A stretch of DNA of 64,000 nt from positions 62,001 through 126,000 of the forward strand of contig NZ_JANJOU010000013.1 of assembly GCF_024594815.1 (NCBI RefSeq), in the 5' to 3' direction. Positions 53,305 through 62,830 of the stretch are shown in pieces; the stretch's first letter is position 1; every line of letters begins with the position of its first letter. The notes below the pieces were generated by a model. The model was not told where the DNA came from. It did no database searches and saw only the letters and a list, made by a program, of their open reading frames with translations. The translations under genes were made by a program, and so were the position numbers. This stretch comes from Roseomonas populi (GTDB lineage Bacteria; Pseudomonadota; Alphaproteobacteria; Acetobacterales; Acetobacteraceae).

Positions 53305-56295
53305 ATGACCAAGCGCATGCTGATCGATGCATCCCACCCCGAAGAGACGCGGGTGGTGGTGCTGGACGGCAACCGTCTTGAGGACTTCGACCTCGAGACC
53401 CAGAACCGCCGCCCGCTGAAGGGCAACATCTACCTCGCCAAAATCGTCCGCGTGGAGCCGAGCCTCCAGGCCGCCTTCGTGGAGTACGGCGGCAACCGCC
53501 ACGGCTTCCTCGCCTTCGGCGAGATCCACCCGGACTACTACCAGATCCCCGTCGCCGACCGTCAGCGCCTGCTGGAGATGCAGGCCCAGGAAGATGAGGA
53601 CGAGGATCCCGAGGACGAGATCGAAACCGCCGCCGAGCGGCTGGCACCGGCCGACGACGCCGACCTGATCGGCCGCGAGGAGGCCGCCGCCGAGGCTCCG
53701 GCCGAGACCACGGCCTCCGGGGAGCCTCGGTCCGGCGCCACCGGTGCCGAGCCCCCGGCCGGGAGCGAGACGCTGGATGAGACCGGCGCCACCGCCGCCA
53801 CGCTCGAGGACGCGTCCGCGCCCGAGGCTGCGGGTGAAGCCGCCAACGAAGCTGTCCCTGGGGCCTCCACGGCCGAGACGGCGGGCGAGGACGGCGCGCC
53901 GCTCGACCCCTCCCCCACGCTCCGCGCGCAGCCCATGACGATGCATGTGGACCGCGTGAGCGAGGGCGACCCCGTCGCCGAGCCCACCGCTACGGAAGCT
54001 TCCTCCGACGAGGAGGATGACGAGGTGGAGACGGTGGCCGAGGACGCCACCCCGCCAGAGACGGTGGGCGGCGGTTCCCGCGAGACGGATGAGGGCGGGG
54101 ACGAGGAGCGCCGCGAGCGCCGCATCCCCTCCCGCTTCCTACGCCACTACAAGATCCAGGAGGTGATCCGCCGCCGGCAGATCATCCTCGTCCAGGTCGT
54201 GAAGGAGGAGCGCGGCAACAAGGGCGCGGCGCTGACCACCTACATCTCCCTGCCCGGCCGCTTCTCGGTCCTGATGCCGAACTCGCCCAAGGGCGGCGGC
54301 GTCTCCCGCAAGATCTCCTCCGCCTCCGACCGCAAGCGCCTGCGCGAGGTGATCGACGAGGTGGGGCTGCCCAAGGGCATGGGCATTATCGTCCGCACCG
54401 CCGGCGCCCAGCGCCCGAAGCCGGAGATCCGGCGCGACTGCGAGTACCTGCTGGGCCTGTGGGACAGCATCCGCGAGCGCACGCTGAAGTCCATGGCGCC
54501 CGCGCTGGTCTATGAGGAGGCCGACCTCCTCAAGCGCTCGCTGCGCGACAACTTCTCGAAGGACATCGAGGAGATCCAGATCGAGGGCGAGGACGCGTTC
54601 CGCCAGGCGCGCGAGTTCACCCGCGCGCTGATGCCGCAGAACGAGCGGAAGATTAAGCTGTACCGCGAGCCGGGCATGCCGCTGTTTGCCCGCACGGGCG
54701 TGGAGCAGCAGCTCGACGCGATGATGCAGCCGACCGTGCAGCTCCGCTCCGGCGGCTACATCGTGATCAACCAGACCGAGGCGCTGGTCTCCATCGACGT
54801 GAACTCCGGCCGCGCCACGCGCGACCGGCACATCGAGGACACGGCGCTGCGCACGAACCTGGAGGCCGCGGACGAGATCGCGCGCCAGCTTCGCCTGCGC
54901 GACCTGGCCGGCCTCATCGTGATCGACTTCATCGACATGGAGAGCAGCCGCCACGACGCGATGGTGGAGCGGCGCATCAAGGAGGCGCTGCAGCAGGACC
55001 GCGCGCGCATCCAGGTCGGCCGCATCAGCCACTTCGGCCTGCTGGAGATGTCCCGCCAGCGGCTGCGGCCGAGCCTGACGGAGCACTCCTTCGTCACCTG
55101 CCCGCACTGCCAGGGCCTGGGTATCGTCCGCTCGGATGAGAGCTCCGCCCTGCACGTGCTGCGCGCCATCGAGGAGGAGGGCGCCAAGCGCCGCGCCGCC
55201 GAGATCGTGGTGCACTGCTCCCCGGCGGTGGCGATGCACATCCTCAACCGCAAGCGCGAGCGCCTGGCCGCCACCGAGGCGCGCTACGCCATGTGCGTGG
55301 TGTTCGAGCCCGACGCGGAGATGGCCGCGGCCGCCCACCGGATCGACCGCACCCGCCCGCAGACGCAGCAGCCGCCCACCAGCGCCGCCATGCCCGCGCT
55401 GCGGATGGACTACGCGCCGGAGCCGGTCTTCCTCCCCAGCGTCGAGGATGAGGAGGACGAGGTCGGCACCGCGAACGACGTCGCCGAGGGAACGACCGAG
55501 GCCTCCGAGGGCAATGGTGGTGAGGGCAACGGGGAGCGCGGCCGCCGCCGCCGCCGCCGCCGCCGGGGTGGCCGCCGCGAGGAGGGCGCGCCCTCCGACG
55601 GCACTGGGTCCGAGGACGAGTCCGAATCCAGCCCCGTCTCCGACGAGGGCGCCGAGGACGTTGTCGAGGCTGTGGGCGAGGCCGCTCCTGCCGAGGCCGA
55701 TGCGGGAGCAGCGCCCGCGCAGGCTCCCTCGGAGGATCGGCCGGAGGGGGATGCCCGCCGTCGCCGCGGCCGGCGCGGCGGCAGCCGCTTCCGCAAGGAG
55801 GGTGAGGCGGCTCGCTATGCTGGCCCCACCCCCGCCGATCCCTTCGCCGGGATCGACGACGCGCTGATGGACGCGATGGACGCGGTCGAGGAGGCCTCCG
55901 CCGCCGAGCCGGCACCGCGCAGCGTGCGGGAGATCCCGATCGTCGAGGCCCCCCTGCCCGCCGAGGCGCCGGCCGACGCCGGTGCTGAGGAAGCCGCCAT
56001 CCAGGGAGTTGCCCTCGATCAGCCGGTCGCCGACGAGGCTACCCGCGACGAAGTCCCGGCCGAGGTCACGCCGCCCGTGGCCGAGATCGCGCCCGAGGTG
56101 ACGCCCGGGGCCGCACCGGCGGCCGATGAGCCCGCCCCGGTGGCCGAAACTGCGCCCGCGGCGCAGCCGGCGGAGGCCGTGCCGGCCGATGCCGCACCGG
56201 CCGAGCCCGTGGTGGGTGCCGCCGTGCAGCCCGTCCTGCTCGGCGCCGAGGACGCCCCGGCTGCCCCGGCGAAGAAGGGGTGGTGGCGCCGCTGA
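53305..56295 (+). CDS. rne: Ribonuclease E
   Basis: 996-residue endoribonuclease and degradosome scaffold. N-terminus MTKRMLIDASHPEETRVVVLDGNRLEDFDLE is typical. The S1 domain is split by an acidic Ala/Glu/Asp-rich insert (about 95-270) after HGFLAFGEIHPDYYQIP, resuming at RHYKIQEVIRRRQIILVQVVKEERGNKGAALTTY. Catalytic metal Asp residues are D498 (VSIDVNSGRATR) and D541 (LIVIDFIDME); the zinc-link is C599-x-x-C602 (CPHCQGLG). An Arg-rich RNA-binding run follows (RRRRRRRRGGRRE, about 750) and an acidic disordered C-terminus. The ATG at 53305 was preferred to a GTG at 53293. Confidence 0.96.
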   Translation: MTKRMLIDASHPEETRVVVLDGNRLEDFDLETQNRRPLKGNIYLAKIVRVEPSLQAAFVEYGGNRHGFLAFGEIHPDYYQIPVADRQRLLEMQAQEDEDEDPEDEIETAAERLAPADDADLIGREEAAAEAPAETTASGEPRSGATGAEPPAGSETLDETGATAATLEDASAPEAAGEAANEAVPGASTAETAGEDGAPLDPSPTLRAQPMTMHVDRVSEGDPVAEPTATEASSDEEDDEVETVAEDATPPETVGGGSRETDEGGDEERRERRIPSRFLRHYKIQEVIRRRQIILVQVVKEERGNKGAALTTYISLPGRFSVLMPNSPKGGGVSRKISSASDRKRLREVIDEVGLPKGMGIIVRTAGAQRPKPEIRRDCEYLLGLWDSIRERTLKSMAPALVYEEADLLKRSLRDNFSKDIEEIQIEGEDAFRQAREFTRALMPQNERKIKLYREPGMPLFARTGVEQQLDAMMQPTVQLRSGGYIVINQTEALVSIDVNSGRATRDRHIEDTALRTNLEAADEIARQLRLRDLAGLIVIDFIDMESSRHDAMVERRIKEALQQDRARIQVGRISHFGLLEMSRQRLRPSLTEHSFVTCPHCQGLGIVRSDESSALHVLRAIEEEGAKRRAAEIVVHCSPAVAMHILNRKRERLAATEARYAMCVVFEPDAEMAAAAHRIDRTRPQTQQPPTSAAMPALRMDYAPEPVFLPSVEDEEDEVGTANDVAEGTTEASEGNGGEGNGERGRRRRRRRRGGRREEGAPSDGTGSEDESESSPVSDEGAEDVVEAVGEAAPAEADAGAAPAQAPSEDRPEGDARRRRGRRGGSRFRKEGEAARYAGPTPADPFAGIDDALMDAMDAVEEASAAEPAPRSVREIPIVEAPLPAEAPADAGAEEAAIQGVALDQPVADEATRDEVPAEVTPPVAEIAPEVTPGAAPAADEPAPVAETAPAAQPAEAVPADAAPAEPVVGAAVQPVLLGAEDAPAAPAKKGWWRR

Positions 56296-56327
56296 TCCCG
56301 GCGGCGCGCCCAGGGGAAAGGCTTGAC

Positions 56328-57335
56328 GTGCCCGACGCGATCTTCGCGCCGCTCCAGGCCGGGCAGCTCGTTCTCCGCGCCCTGCGCGCGGGGGACGCGC
56401 CCCAGCTTCATCGCCTGGTGAACGACTGGGAGGTGGCGCGCATGCTGGCGCGCGTCCCCTTCCCTTACCCGCGCGAGCTGGCGGATGAGTGGATCGCATC
56501 CACCCGCGCCCAGATCGAGGCGGGGACGGCCTGGCACCTGGCGGTGGAGCGGGACGGCGCGCTGGTGGGCTGCGTCGGCCTGACCACCACTCGGGACGCG
56601 CCACGCCACGCGGAGATCGGCTACTGGGTCGGCCGCCGCCACTGGGGCCAGGGCATCGGGCCGGAAGCCGCCGGGCGGCTGGCCCGCTGGGCGCTGGCGA
56701 ATCTCGACCTCGACGTGATCCACGCCTCGGTGCTGGAGGAGAACAAGCGCTCCGCCGCCGTTCTGGCGCGGATCGGCTTCCTTGAGGACGGGATGGCGGA
56801 GCAGGACTTCACCGCCCGCAACGCCCGCCTTCCCGTGCGCCGCTTCCGCGCCGGCCGGGCGGAGCTCTCCGCCGCCCCGGAGACGCCGCCGCAGCCCGAG
56901 GCGCCCGCCGACGCGGCGCCGGCCGCCGCGCCGGGGGCCAAGCTGCTGCTGGTGGCCGCCTGCGCGCTGATCGATTCGGACGGCCGCGTGCTGCTGGCCC
57001 GCCGGCCGGAGGGCAAGCCGATGGCCGGGCTCTGGGAGTTCCCCGGCGGGAAGCTCGCCCCCGGCGAGACGCCGGAGGACGCGCTGATCCGGGAGCTGCA
57101 CGAGGAGCTGGGGATCGACGTCTCCGCCGCCTGCCTCGCCCCCTTCGCCTTCGCCTCCCATCCGCTGGACGGGAAGCACCTGCTGATGCCGCTCTACCTC
57201 TGCCGCCGCTGGAACGGCACGGTGGAGGGGCGCGAGGGCCAGGCGCTCGCCTGGGTGCGGCCGAACAAGCTGGCCGATTATGCCATGCCGCCGGCGGACA
57301 AGCCGCTGGTGGCGCTGCTGCGGGATTTTCTTTGA
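56328..57335 (+). CDS. GNAT acetyltransferase fused to NUDIX (MutT-like) hydrolase
   Basis: 335-residue two-domain protein. Residues about 8-175 are a RimJ-type GNAT domain (LVLRALRAGDAPQLHRLVNDWEVARMLARVPFPYP, EIGYWVGRRHWGQGIGPEAAGRLARWAL). A Pro/Ala-rich linker (about 183-205) leads to a NUDIX domain (about 207-335) with the complete Nudix box GGKLAPGETPEDALIRELHEELG and a MutT-type tail. It may remove 8-oxo-dGTP and acetylate an unknown partner. GTG at 56328 follows AAAGG; an in-frame GTG at 56280 overlapping rne is less likely. It lies 32 bases after rne on the same strand. Confidence 0.9.
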   Translation: MPDAIFAPLQAGQLVLRALRAGDAPQLHRLVNDWEVARMLARVPFPYPRELADEWIASTRAQIEAGTAWHLAVERDGALVGCVGLTTTRDAPRHAEIGYWVGRRHWGQGIGPEAAGRLARWALANLDLDVIHASVLEENKRSAAVLARIGFLEDGMAEQDFTARNARLPVRRFRAGRAELSAAPETPPQPEAPADAAPAAAPGAKLLLVAACALIDSDGRVLLARRPEGKPMAGLWEFPGGKLAPGETPEDALIRELHEELGIDVSAACLAPFAFASHPLDGKHLLMPLYLCRRWNGTVEGREGQALAWVRPNKLADYAMPPADKPLVALLRDFL

Positions 57336-57371
57336 AGCGGATGGCGGCCCCGACGGCAGGGCCGCCATGGA

Positions 57372-57776
57372 GTGACCATCACGACCTACCTCGACGCTTG
57401 GTTCGGAACGCCTGAAGACGCAGGCCTTTCCGACGCGCTCGCACCCCATGAGATCCCCTGGGATGGCACGCACCCTCCAGGTGGCATTCCCCGCATGCTG
57501 CCGGAGGAGAGGCTTCTCTTTGATTGGGTGCGGCGCCGGATCGCGCAGGGCGACATCCGCTGGCGCCATGTCGATGAGTTGCGCTGCGCCGTCCTGCTGA
57601 CCCATTCGGAGATCATGGCCCTCACCGAGGAGCTGTACGGAGAGCCGGGACGCTATGAGGCTCAGTTTGATGGCCAGGCCCTGTCCCACCTCGCCGACCG
57701 GATGCGCGCCTTCCGCACCTTCCTGGGCGGCCTGCCCCGGGACCGGCTCTTCGCTCTGAACGCCAGCGAGTTCTGA
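57372..57776 (+). CDS. Small soluble protein, unknown function
   Basis: 134-residue protein that begins with GTG at 57372 (MTITTYLDAWFGTPED). It is acidic to neutral and helical in character, with RMLPEERLLFDWVRRRIAQGDIRWRHVDELRCAVLLTHSEIMALTEELYG and AQFDGQALSHLADRMRAFRTFLGGLPRDR. No signal peptide, membrane segment or family is recognised. It stands alone, 36 bases after the GNAT-NUDIX gene. The ribosome site is weak, so the start is uncertain. Confidence 0.6.
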   Translation: MTITTYLDAWFGTPEDAGLSDALAPHEIPWDGTHPPGGIPRMLPEERLLFDWVRRRIAQGDIRWRHVDELRCAVLLTHSEIMALTEELYGEPGRYEAQFDGQALSHLADRMRAFRTFLGGLPRDRLFALNASEF

Positions 57777-57841
57777 CACCTCCCTGGGCTTGACGCCGCG
57801 CCGCAACGCGCGACCTTCGCTCCGCCCTCAGAGGAATGTCC

Positions 57842-58612
57842 ATGACCCAGCCCAATGCCGCCCTGATCATCATCGGCAACGAGGTGCTCTCCGGGCGCAC
57901 CCAGGACGCGAACCTGAAGTACATCGCAACAAGGCTGGGGGAGTTGGGCATCCCGCTCCGCGAGGTGCGGGTGATCCCGGACGTGCCGGAGACGATCATC
58001 AACACGGTGAACGAGATCCGCGCCGCCTTCACCTATGTCTTCACCACTGGCGGCATCGGCCCGACGCATGACGACATCACCAGCGAGTGCGTGGCCCGCG
58101 CCTTCGGCGTGCCCTGGGAGGTGCACGAGCCCTCCCGCGCGATCATGGAGGCCGACTACGCGCGCCGCGACCCGCCCGTGAGCATGAACGCGGCGCGACT
58201 GCGTATGGCGACCCTGCCGCGGGGGGCGGAGCCCATCCTGTGTTCCGAGACTTCGGCACCGGGCTTCCGGATGGAGAACGTCCACGTCATGGCCGGCGTG
58301 CCGCGCATCATGCGCAGCATGTTCGAGGTGATCGCGCCCACGCTCCAGGGCGGCACGCCCGTTCGCTCCCGCGCCGTGCACGCGAACGGTCTGCTGGAGG
58401 GGCAGATTGCCGAGGGGCTGACGGCGATCCAGAACCGCTTCCCGGCCCTCGATATCGGCTCCTACCCCTATTATCGCGCGGGCGGGAACGGCGTGGCCCT
58501 GGTGGCCAAGGGCACGGACGAGGCGGCGCTGGAGGCCGCGGCGGCCGAGATCGCGGCCCTGATCCGCGCCGACGGGAAAGAGCCGGTGGAGGGCGAGCCG
58601 CCGACGGCCTGA
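57842..58612 (+). CDS. CinA-like/MoaB-domain protein (molybdopterin-binding)
   Basis: 256-residue protein with one MoaB/Mog-type domain, the N-terminal half of CinA. The pattern is IIIGNEVLSGRTQDANLKYIATRLGELGIPLREVRVIPDVPETIINTVNEIR, then VFTTGGIGPTHDDITSECVARAFGVPWEVH, MPGTMEN-like PGFRMENVHVMAGVPRIMRSMFEVIAPTL. The C-terminal NMN-amidase domain of full CinA is absent, as in many alphaproteobacteria. AGAGGA is six bases before the ATG at 57842; an ATG two codons upstream is less likely. Role in NAD or pterin metabolism is inferred. Confidence 0.88.
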   Translation: MTQPNAALIIIGNEVLSGRTQDANLKYIATRLGELGIPLREVRVIPDVPETIINTVNEIRAAFTYVFTTGGIGPTHDDITSECVARAFGVPWEVHEPSRAIMEADYARRDPPVSMNAARLRMATLPRGAEPILCSETSAPGFRMENVHVMAGVPRIMRSMFEVIAPTLQGGTPVRSRAVHANGLLEGQIAEGLTAIQNRFPALDIGSYPYYRAGGNGVALVAKGTDEAALEAAAAEIAALIRADGKEPVEGEPPTA

Positions 58613-58622
58613 TCTCCGCGGG

Positions 58623-60191
58623 TCAGGGGCCACCGCCCGTCCAGCAGGGCGGGGCCTCGCTCGTGCGGTCCACGGGGCGCGGAGGTGGAGCCTTCATCCA
58701 GGGCGAGATCTGGGGCTCGGGCCAGGGCGCGAGATAGTGCGCCCATTCCGTCGTGTGGGCGTAGACGGATTGCCGCGCCGCCTCCAGCAGGTCGCAGCTC
58801 TCGCTGGCCTTCCAGGCCGGCTTGAGGAGAAGGCTCGCCTCCATCGCCGCGCCAAACAGCGCCAGGGCGCCGCAGGCCAGCAGCGCGCGGCGCGCGATCC
58901 GCCCCGTCCGCTCCGCCGCCGGCGCCAGCAGGGCGGCGGCCACCATGACGGCTATCACGGCCAGCGGTGCCATGCCCCCGCGCGCCGTCATCTCGTTGCC
59001 CGGCCCGAAGACATAGAGGGGCAGCAGGCAGAGCAGGACGACGGAGACGGCGAAGGCCCAGCCGCGAACCAGCAGCGCGGCCGGGACCGCCCAGCAGAGC
59101 ACCTCGACCACCAGGAAGAGCAGCCAGACAAGGAAGCCCTTCAGCGGCGGATGCATCAGGAAGAGCGGCCCGTGCGGCACCGCCGCCGAGCCGACCACGA
59201 GGTAGATGCAGATCGGCAGGGCGAAGATCACGGCCAGGATGTTCGCGGGCGTCACCGCGCGCCGGATGCCGCCCAGTCCCTCCCGCAGCAGCACGGCGAC
59301 CGCGAGCAGGACGGCGCCGGCGCTCGCCAGCGGGCTCCAGAAGGCGCCGGCCGCGAAGGGCATGGCGAGGCCGCGGGCGAAGTCCGGGTGGCGCCCGTAC
59401 CGCAGCAACAGGAGCGCCAGCAGCCAGGCCGGCATGGCGTGGTTCGGCGCCCAGAGGATCGCCGTGACATGGCCGGAATACTGGAAGAGCCGCGGCCACC
59501 ACTCGCCACCACGCCCCCAGCTGGCCAGTGGCCCGGTGCCGAAGTTCCAGTCCAGCCAGATGTTCGGCAGGATATCGAGGCCGTGGAACAGGACGAAGAC
59601 GCCCGCCATGACGGCGAAGGCGCGCCCCGGCCGGGTGGGCGCCACGGCGCGCCCCAGCAGCGCGAGCAGCATCAGCACGAGCGCGAAGCCCAGCCCCGTC
59701 CAGGCCCAGAGCAGCGCCTGCGCGGCCGGGAAGCCCAGGAAGCGGCCCAGCAGCCCCGGCACCATGTAGAAGCCCAGCGGCGCGCGGAGCAGCCAGTCCA
59801 CGCCGCGATCCGCATCGGGGTAGGCCACCGGCCAGGCCTCGGCAGTCAGGTCGTGCAGGACCGCGTCCCGGATCTGCCAATCGGCGGAGCTGTAGACGAG
59901 GTGATGGGATCCGGTAGCACCCGCCCAGAGCAGGCCCAGCAGCAGGCAGGCCAGCGTCATCCCCGGCGAGAGGGGCCAGGCACGGCGCCATCCGGGCGCG
60001 AGCAGGAGTGCGCCCAGCCCCGCCAACCCGGCCACCGCCGCGGCCCAGGGCTGGGCCCAGCCGGCGAGGAAGATCAGCCCGGGTAGGGTAAGGTAGCCCA
60101 GCAGCAGCACCGCCAGCCGGTCCGGGGGTGCGCTGCCGAGAAGGCGGTCGAGGTCGAGAGGCGGAGACCGGCCCTCTGTGGAGGGCATCAT
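58623..60191 (-). CDS. Large polytopic membrane protein, unknown function
   Basis: 522-residue inner-membrane protein with about 12 predicted segments and one larger loop near YSSADWQIRDAVLHDLTAEAWPVAYPDADRGVDWLLRAPLGFYMVPG. The layout, with a long loop after helix 3 or 4 and a soluble C-terminal tail ending WTGGGP, is of the type seen in glycosyltransferase 39-like or DUF2142-like membrane proteins that use lipid-linked sugars. No catalytic motif (such as a clear DD/DE pair) could be assigned, so the function is left open. The ATG at 60191 (with a second ATG at 60188) is the first in the frame. Confidence 0.65.
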   Translation of the reverse strand: MMPSTEGRSPPLDLDRLLGSAPPDRLAVLLLGYLTLPGLIFLAGWAQPWAAAVAGLAGLGALLLAPGWRRAWPLSPGMTLACLLLGLLWAGATGSHHLVYSSADWQIRDAVLHDLTAEAWPVAYPDADRGVDWLLRAPLGFYMVPGLLGRFLGFPAAQALLWAWTGLGFALVLMLLALLGRAVAPTRPGRAFAVMAGVFVLFHGLDILPNIWLDWNFGTGPLASWGRGGEWWPRLFQYSGHVTAILWAPNHAMPAWLLALLLLRYGRHPDFARGLAMPFAAGAFWSPLASAGAVLLAVAVLLREGLGGIRRAVTPANILAVIFALPICIYLVVGSAAVPHGPLFLMHPPLKGFLVWLLFLVVEVLCWAVPAALLVRGWAFAVSVVLLCLLPLYVFGPGNEMTARGGMAPLAVIAVMVAAALLAPAAERTGRIARRALLACGALALFGAAMEASLLLKPAWKASESCDLLEAARQSVYAHTTEWAHYLAPWPEPQISPWMKAPPPRPVDRTSEAPPCWTGGGP

Positions 60192-60261
60192 CCCGGAAGC
60201 AGTGGCGATGCTGTCATACGGCCCGCTACCACGGGCGGCCCGTGCGGGACAGCAACCGACG

Positions 60262-61203
60262 TTATCCCCGCGCCCCCACCCGCCGCCCCAGCCGCACCGC
60301 CACGTGCCCGCGCATCACGCGGGGGCTGGGCATCACCAGCATGCAGTCGTCGTGCGGGGTGCGGATCTCCGCCTCCCCGTCCCGCGCGATCAGCGTGCCC
60401 GCGCGGGGGATCACCACGCCGCCGCGGAAGGGCTGGGTGAAGGCGAAATGGCGGGAAGCGGCGGTGACGCAGCGCGACACGGCCCAAACCTCTGGCTGCA
60501 CATCCGGCGCGCCGGCGGCGGGATGCAGCATCCCCAGGGCCCGCAGCAGCCCGGCGGCGCAGGCCTCGGACACGGCCTCGGTTTCCGGCTCCCAGTGCGG
60601 CCCCGCCTCGGCCAGAAAGGTCAGGCGCGGCGGGCCGGACCCGGCGGAACCGGCGTGGTCGATCAGGCGGGGCCCCTCGGGCCTCTCACCATCCAGCACG
60701 ACCACGGGAGGGGCGCCGACGCGGCGGGCCAGATCCAGCGCGTCCGGGGCGCGGCCCACGAGCATCAGCGGGTCCGAGGGCCAGAGCATCGAGTGCAGGT
60801 CCAGCAGGACCTCCGCCGCCTCCAGCGCGGGGCGCAGGGCGCGGGCGCGGCGCAGCTCCAGGCTGTCCCGCCCACCATCCAGCAGCGCGGGGCACCAGAC
60901 GCGGTTCAGGTCCTCGTCCACGTAGCGCGACAGGGTGGGGTCTGCCGGATCGAAGCGCGCGAAAGCGTCCAGGTTAGCGAAGACGAGGGTGAGGCTGCCG
61001 CGTGCCGGGCGCAGCCCCGCCCGCAGCCAGCGCGCCAGCACCGCCGCCCCCTGGAACTCGTTGCCGTGGACGAGGGAAACGATCGCGGCGCGCGGGCCGG
61101 GCAGCCCGGAATCCAGGCTCCATACGCCGGGGATGCCGGTATTGCCCGCCGTCAGGTCCCGCAGGTCCGGCACGGGCACGCGGACGGGGAAGCTGTCATC
61201 CAT
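60262..61203 (-). CDS. Succinylglutamate desuccinylase/aspartoacylase-family hydrolase
   Basis: 313-residue zinc carboxypeptidase-like hydrolase. The zinc motif H-x-x-E is HGNEFQGAAVL (near 46-49), the third ligand is His in LLDLHSML, and RDEDLNRVW-like DEDLNRVWCPALL gives the conserved Arg/Asn pair; FLAEAG may hold the catalytic Glu. Substrate may be an N-acyl amino acid. The fold ends with GEAEIRTPHDDCMLVMPSPR, the typical C-terminal lipoyl-like domain of the family. It is divergent from the kynureninase-like gene. Confidence 0.88.
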   Translation of the reverse strand: MDDSFPVRVPVPDLRDLTAGNTGIPGVWSLDSGLPGPRAAIVSLVHGNEFQGAAVLARWLRAGLRPARGSLTLVFANLDAFARFDPADPTLSRYVDEDLNRVWCPALLDGGRDSLELRRARALRPALEAAEVLLDLHSMLWPSDPLMLVGRAPDALDLARRVGAPPVVVLDGERPEGPRLIDHAGSAGSGPPRLTFLAEAGPHWEPETEAVSEACAAGLLRALGMLHPAAGAPDVQPEVWAVSRCVTAASRHFAFTQPFRGGVVIPRAGTLIARDGEAEIRTPHDDCMLVMPSPRVMRGHVAVRLGRRVGARG

Positions 61204-61336
61204 GCCGGGGGGCCACCCTTCCGGCGCCGGCCGGGGCGGTTCGGTCGGCGCCCACTGGCACAAGGCCCATCGCCATTCCCGGTCTCCCGCCGCCACTCTA
61301 TACGCCTGCCCCACGGCGACAATCCGGAGTCCTCCC

Positions 61337-62500
61337 TTGGACCTGCGCGCGCACTTCTCCCGTTTCCTCTCCGCCCAGCCGGGGCGGCTGCACTTCGCCG
61401 CGCACAGCCACCATCCATGGCCCGACGTGACGCGTGAAGCGCAGATCCGCGCCTGGGACGAGGCGGCGCGCCTGCAGGACGACAAGTGGGAGGCGGTGCT
61501 GGGGCCGCTGATGGCGGCCTGCCGCGCCCATGTGGCGGGGCATCTGAACCTGCCCGATCCCGGCACGCTGGCCTTCGCGCCCAATACGCACGACTTCGTC
61601 CGCCGCATCCTCTCCTGCATGCCTGCTGGCCGAGCCACGCGGGTCCTGACCACGGATGGCGAGTTCCACTCCTTCGCCCGCCAGGCGGCGCGGCTGGAGG
61701 AGGAGGGGCTGATCGCCGTCACGCGCGTTGCCTCGGAACCGGGCGGGGATTGCGTGGCGCGGCTGGTGGAAGCGGCGCGCCGGGGTTCTGATGGGCGCGG
61801 CTTCGACCTGATCTGGGTCAGCGAGGTGTTCTTCCACTCCGGCTACGCGCTGACGGGGCTCGAGGCGCTTGCGGAGGCCGCTGGCGAGGCCGTGCTGGTG
61901 ATCGACGGCTACCACGCCTTCATGGCGCGGCCGGTGGACCTCTCGCGCATCGCGCACCGCGCCTTCTACACGGCGGGCGGCTACAAATACGCCATGGCCG
62001 GCGAGGGCTGCTGCTTCCTGCACTGCCCGCCGGACCTGCTGCCACGCCCGCGCGACACGGGCTGGTACGCGGCCTTCGGGGCGCTTGCCGCGAGCGACGG
62101 AGGGGTTGGCTACGCCGAGGGCGGCAACCGGTTCCTCGGCGCGACCTTCGACCCCTCCGGCCTCTACCGGCTGGACGCGGTGATGCGCTGGTTCGCGGAG
62201 CAGGGGCTCACGGCGGCGGCAGTCCACGACCACGCGGTGGCCCTGCAGGAACGCTTCTGCGCGGGGCTTGTGGGCACGGGACTGGATCCCGCGCGGCTGG
62301 CCATGCCGCTCTCCGAGCCGAACCGCGGCAACTTCCTCGCCTTCGACCTGGACGACGCGGAAGCCTGGCAGGCCCGACTGCACGCGGCCGGGATCGTGAC
62401 CGACCGGCGGGGGCGGCGGCTGCGCTTCGGCTTCGGCCCCTACCAGACCGGGGAGGAGGTGGACGCGGCGCTGGACCGCATCCGCCGCCTCTCCAGTTGA
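61337..62500 (+). CDS. Aminotransferase class V/kynureninase-like PLP enzyme
   Basis: 387-residue PLP enzyme of the kynureninase-like group. The internal lysine that binds PLP is in YTAGGYKYAMAGEGCCFLHCP (near 219); LTTDGEFHSFARQA, VSEVFFHSGYAL and VIDGYHAFMA hold the cofactor pocket. The N-terminus is DLRAHFSRFLSAQPGRLHFAAHSHHPWPDV. The start is TTG at 61337 with GGAG eight bases upstream. Substrate is open: kynurenine, or another alpha-amino acid. It sits 133 bases from the divergent desuccinylase-type gene and may share its pathway. Confidence 0.85.
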   Translation: MDLRAHFSRFLSAQPGRLHFAAHSHHPWPDVTREAQIRAWDEAARLQDDKWEAVLGPLMAACRAHVAGHLNLPDPGTLAFAPNTHDFVRRILSCMPAGRATRVLTTDGEFHSFARQAARLEEEGLIAVTRVASEPGGDCVARLVEAARRGSDGRGFDLIWVSEVFFHSGYALTGLEALAEAAGEAVLVIDGYHAFMARPVDLSRIAHRAFYTAGGYKYAMAGEGCCFLHCPPDLLPRPRDTGWYAAFGALAASDGGVGYAEGGNRFLGATFDPSGLYRLDAVMRWFAEQGLTAAAVHDHAVALQERFCAGLVGTGLDPARLAMPLSEPNRGNFLAFDLDDAEAWQARLHAAGIVTDRRGRRLRFGFGPYQTGEEVDAALDRIRRLSS

Positions 62501-62830
62501 TGCGCCGGTCCTGAAAGGTGGCTACGGGACCGACGAAAGCTTGTGGGCGCTTTGGGAATCTTTCGCTGCTGCGGGCAGGAGAGCGAACCTAGCCAAGGCC
62601 CGATTCCTGGTTCCACTTCTTCCCCGGACACGGCGGCGTTGAGCGTGCGCCGCGGATCGAGGGCGGACACGGCTGGGCAGGATGCCAGCTTGCCGCGGCA
62701 ACACTTGCAGATCGAAAGCCATCCGTGAATACGCGCCCATTTCGGTCGTAGGCTTCGTCGGAGCGCTACACAGCACCTGCGCGGAACTTGGCACCATGAC
62801 CGGGTGCCTCGCATGAGGCGAGACGCTCGT
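62501..62830. other. Non-coding stretch between convergent genes
   Basis: About 330 bases of visibly lower GC than the genes before it. Frames that cross it on the minus strand have no coding character and no ribosome site. Nothing in it is recognised; a decayed gene is possible. Confidence 0.4.
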
